Below the pieces are notes generated by a model. That model was not told the DNA's origin. It made no database searches and was given only the letters and a program-made list of their open reading frames with translations. This document shows positions 12,312-14,851 of a stretch of DNA of 14,851 nt, piece after piece. The stretch's first letter is position 1, and every line of letters begins with the position of its first letter. Both the position numbers and the translations under genes were made by a program. Source of the DNA: Chloroflexota bacterium (lineage in GTDB: Bacteria > Chloroflexota > Anaerolineae > UBA1429); contig JAAYXX010000031.1 of assembly GCA_012515695.1 (NCBI GenBank), positions 1 through 14,851 of the forward strand, given 5' to 3'.

Positions 12312-14478
12312 CCATCTGGATATAGGCGAGCAACTGCGGAACGGTCAGCCCCCCGCCGTGGACGATGCCCACGCTGCTAACGGCGATGGCGTGTCCAGAA
12401 GGGTCACGCGCCGACATGACGATCACCGGAATATCGCGCCAGGCTTTTTCCTGTTCTCTCAGAGCCAGCAGGTGAAAGCCGTCCGTCCCCGGCATCACCA
12501 GGTCGAGCAGGATGACGTCCGGGCGCTCGCTTCGCAGGATGCTCAACGCCCGCTCGCCTGTGTTGGCTGTCAGCACGCGATAGCCCCGCCCGCTGGAGGC
12601 GAGCATGCGCCAGAATAGCTGGATGGCGTCTTGCTCGTCGTCTACCAGCAGCACAGTGCCCTCGGTGATCCCCAGTTGGTCCAATGCCTCTAGCAGCGCC
12701 GCGCGCGAAATGGGCTTGACGAGGTAGCCTTCTACGCCCAGCCTTTGCGCGGCCTGCGCTTCGCCGGGCAGCGCGCACACCAGCGCCGGAGTGCCGGAGG
12801 GCAGCACATTGGCCTGGCGGATATGCTCCACCGTTGCCCCCACCGACAGGTCGTTCACCAACAGCGCGCGGGCCGGGCGGTGGGCCAACTCGTTCGCTGC
12901 CTCGCCCAGCGTTTTGGCGTGGGCGATTTCGGTTTCGCCCCAATAGCGGCGCAAGAGCCGCTGCAACACGGTTCCTTGCTCGACCACCACCACGCGGGGC
13001 TTGATCTTGGGCACTGGCGCAAGGGCGGGGCGGGTGCGCTGGCGGTATTCCCATTCGGGGTTGAGCCAACGCAAGGCGGCGGTGGCGGGCGAGGCGGGCG
13101 CGTCTATCGGCAACTGGAAGTAGATGATGGTGCCCTTGCCCGGCGTGCTGTCCATCCACATATTGCCGCCGTGCATCTCGACAAAGTGCTTGCTGATAGC
13201 CAATCCGAGGCCGCTGCCGCCAAAACGCCGCCGAATGGAGCCATCTACCTGCTGGAATGGCTGGAACAGGCGGCTCTGGTCCTCCGGGGCGATGCCCGGC
13301 CCGGTGTCGGCGACGCTCACGGTCACTGCATGGTCGGCTACCTGGGCCTTGACGCAAACGCCGCCCTGCTCGGTAAAGCGGCCCGCGTTTGATAGCAGGT
13401 TCAGCAATACTTCGCGCAGGCGCGTGCGGTCGCAGTAAAGCGTCAGGTCATCGGGCACTTCTGTGGTGAGGTACAGCCCTTTCATCTGGAACAGGGGGCG
13501 GATGGCCTCGGCGGCGGCGGTGACGATCTCGCTCAACTGGGTTGGCTCGCGGGTCAGGGCCATCTGGCGGGCCTCGATCTGGCTGAGGTCGAGCACGTCG
13601 TCAATCAATTCAGAGAGGTGCTGGCTGTTACGCAGGATCACGGCGAGATCGGCGCGCAGCATGCGCGGCAGCCGCCCATACGTGCCGGGCGCCTGAAGCA
13701 TCATCTCGGCAAAGCCGATGATCATGTTCAGGGGGGTCCGCAATTCGTGGGAAACGTTGGTGACAAACTCGGTTTTTGCGCGTTGGGCTTCCTCGGCTGC
13801 GCGGCGGGCAGCGCCCAGCAGTTCATTCAGGCGGATCATCTGCGCCCCGGCCTCGTCCACGTCTTTGAGTGCCTGCTTCAAGTCGGCCTGGGTATCGCGG
13901 GCCTGGGCGAGTTGCTGGCGAATCTGGCTATACTGCTCCCACGACCAGCCCAGGCTGCCATAGATGGGGCGCAGAGCCAGCCAGATCAGGGCCAATAGCC
14001 CCCAAAGCAGTATCAGCGACAGCAACCCGTCTGTGGCGGGCGCGCCGTTGCCGCTAACCAGAGCGGGCAGCATCATCAGGGGGCTGGCTAACGCGCCGAT
14101 CAGCAGCCCCGCCGCGCTGCTGATGAGCAACAGGGCCAGCGCCATCGGCAGGGCCAGCAGCACGGGGGCGGATGTGCCCGGCAACCACGCGCTGGTCGCG
14201 CCGGTAACGGCGAACCACAGCCCGACCAGCAGCCAGGCGCGGGCCAGATAGCGCCCGCGTGAGAGGGCGTGTGCGGCAAAGGGAAAGAGCATCAACATCA
14301 ACCCCAGCACGCCGCCCTGCCATTGCTCGCGGGCCGCATAGGTGAGAAACGTTACCACCAGCCCCGCAAACTCGGTGAGCAGGTAGAGCGTTTCGAGAGC
14401 TTGCTCCTGAAGCTGGCGGATGTTCCAGCGGTGTTGCTGCCCTATGGATGGGGTTGTGGATGCAGTAGACTCGGCCAT
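12244..14478 (-). CDS. Hybrid sensor histidine kinase with two C-terminal receiver domains
   Basis: The 744-residue membrane kinase has about six hydrophobic segments (36-170) with little extracytoplasmic sequence, so it may sense within the membrane, and a coiled coil (180-236). The HisKA domain carries H244 in 'SHELRTPLN'. The HATPase has N360/N364 ('LLNLLSNAGRF'), 'DTGPGI' (391-396) and 'GGSGLGLAISK' (420-430), all intact. The first receiver (about 495-600) is degenerate: the acidic pair is replaced by E500-Q501 and the phosphoacceptor position is shifted or lost ('LLVNDLS'), though K588-P remains. The second (608-720) has D613/D614, D659 ('LLDLVMPG') and S689, but the usual Lys-Pro is missing ('GIVHGGGLTVPQLL'). 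AAGGAG lies about 10 bases before the ATG. It follows the DUF3343 gene by 93 bases and overlaps the facing regulator by 68 bases. Confidence 0.92.
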   Translation of the reverse strand: MAESTASTTPSIGQQHRWNIRQLQEQALETLYLLTEFAGLVVTFLTYAAREQWQGGVLGLMLMLFPFAAHALSRGRYLARAWLLVGLWFAVTGATSAWLPGTSAPVLLALPMALALLLISSAAGLLIGALASPLMMLPALVSGNGAPATDGLLSLILLWGLLALIWLALRPIYGSLGWSWEQYSQIRQQLAQARDTQADLKQALKDVDEAGAQMIRLNELLGAARRAAEEAQRAKTEFVTNVSHELRTPLNMIIGFAEMMLQAPGTYGRLPRMLRADLAVILRNSQHLSELIDDVLDLSQIEARQMALTREPTQLSEIVTAAAEAIRPLFQMKGLYLTTEVPDDLTLYCDRTRLREVLLNLLSNAGRFTEQGGVCVKAQVADHAVTVSVADTGPGIAPEDQSRLFQPFQQVDGSIRRRFGGSGLGLAISKHFVEMHGGNMWMDSTPGKGTIIYFQLPIDAPASPATAALRWLNPEWEYRQRTRPALAPVPKIKPRVVVVEQGTVLQRLLRRYWGETEIAHAKTLGEAANELAHRPARALLVNDLSVGATVEHIRQANVLPSGTPALVCALPGEAQAAQRLGVEGYLVKPISRAALLEALDQLGITEGTVLLVDDEQDAIQLFWRMLASSGRGYRVLTANTGERALSILRSERPDVILLDLVMPGTDGFHLLALREQEKAWRDIPVIVMSARDPSGHAIAVSSVGIVHGGGLTVPQLLAYIQMVTGPLTSNGLPERPELLTAFPD

Positions 14479-14571
14479 GTCGCGGATACTCCTTCCGTCA
14501 TCCCGAGCGACCTCTTGCGCGATACGCTGCGCCTACGCAGGACAGCGGGCGAGGACCTGGCTACTGGGCCT

Positions 14572-14805
14572 TTACGGCCATTCGTACACCGCCACAAATG
14601 CTATTCCGGCGGCGCGCAGTAGCTCCTGGGCCTGCTCGCGGTCATCCCAGCGAATCCGCAGGCCCAGGCAGCAATCTGTGGACAGGGAGCGCGGCACGGG
14701 GATCACTTTGGCTTCCAGACCGGCGCGCTGTAGCACTTGCTCGCTGGCATAGGCCGCCGTGCTGGTCTCATAGACCACGACCCCTTGCTGCTCTCCCGTG
14801 TTCAT
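14572..14805 (-). CDS. DUF3343 (putative Se/S carrier-like) protein
   Basis: The 77-residue product fits DUF3343 along its full length: 'VVVYETSTAAYASEQVLQRA' at the start, the 'VIPVPRSLSTDCCLGLRI' signature (34-51) with C45-C46 where the family has a conserved Cys, and a closing 'RAAGIAFVAVYEW'. Members are small soluble proteins suggested to carry selenium or sulfur on the cysteine, often in anaerobes; the role is not established. The ribosome site is poor (GGGACAAG), so the start is moderately certain. Being on the same strand and 93 bases ahead of the kinase, it may share its transcript. Its upstream region (14806-14851) holds nothing recognisable before the window ends. Confidence 0.78.
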   Translation of the reverse strand: MNTGEQQGVVVYETSTAAYASEQVLQRAGLEAKVIPVPRSLSTDCCLGLRIRWDDREQAQELLRAAGIAFVAVYEWP

Positions 14806-14851
14806 ACATTACTTGTCCCACCGGCTGCCGCGCAGCCCTACCGTGGACATA

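Noticed and set aside
12404..13357. Minus-strand frame of 317 codons within the kinase gene
   Set aside because: It is a shifted frame of the hybrid kinase, with a low-complexity Arg/Gly/Pro/Ala-rich product.

Overview
The window is GC-rich bacterial DNA. Gene content and style suggest a member of the Chloroflexota (Anaerolineae-like): a Mut7-C/DUF82 protein, a DUF3343 protein, a hybrid sensor kinase with trailing receiver domains, a degenerate kinase-like regulator, a type I-E style CRISPR repeat, and many palindromic intergenic repeats. This assignment is inference from gene families and style; no rRNA or tRNA is present to fix it.

Layout. 1-374 is gene-free and filled with hairpin repeats (families A and B). 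375-1079 (-) is a membrane-anchored coiled-coil protein of unknown role. 1350-3553 (+) holds a DHDPS/KDG-aldolase-like lyase and an enolase-superfamily sugar-acid dehydratase, probably one catabolic operon interrupted by a palindromic element (family C). 3668-3985 (-) is a small cysteine-containing protein, divergent from 4115-4600 (+), a Mut7-C RNase-like protein with a zinc ribbon. 4601-5005 carries a three-repeat CRISPR remnant without cas genes; its last repeat runs into a family C palindrome. 5006-7012 (+) is an M24 peptidase/creatinase-family protein followed by an NAD-type SDR. 7013-7305 is almost wholly a MITE-like palindromic element with terminal inverted repeats.

7306-10825 (-) is a sugar-type ABC importer, transcribed as binding lipoprotein, then MalF-like permease, then MalG-like permease, with no ATPase gene in the window. 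11058-12311 (+) is a regulator with an HTH-like segment, a decayed HATPase-like region and an intact receiver domain. It overlaps by 68 bp, tail to tail, the hybrid histidine kinase at 12244-14478 (-). Upstream of the kinase on the same strand is a DUF3343 protein (14572-14805).

How it may work together. The importer, SDR, dehydratase and DHDPS-like enzyme fit uptake and oxidation/dehydration/cleavage of a sugar or sugar acid, though no substrate can be read from the sequence. The regulator is divergent from the importer operon and shares a promoter zone with it, so it is a candidate local controller. The most unusual signal is the set of structured intergenic repeats: stems preserved by paired changes, a 55-bp three-hairpin unit repeated without a mismatch, and a core shared between an operon spacer and the edge of the CRISPR remnant.
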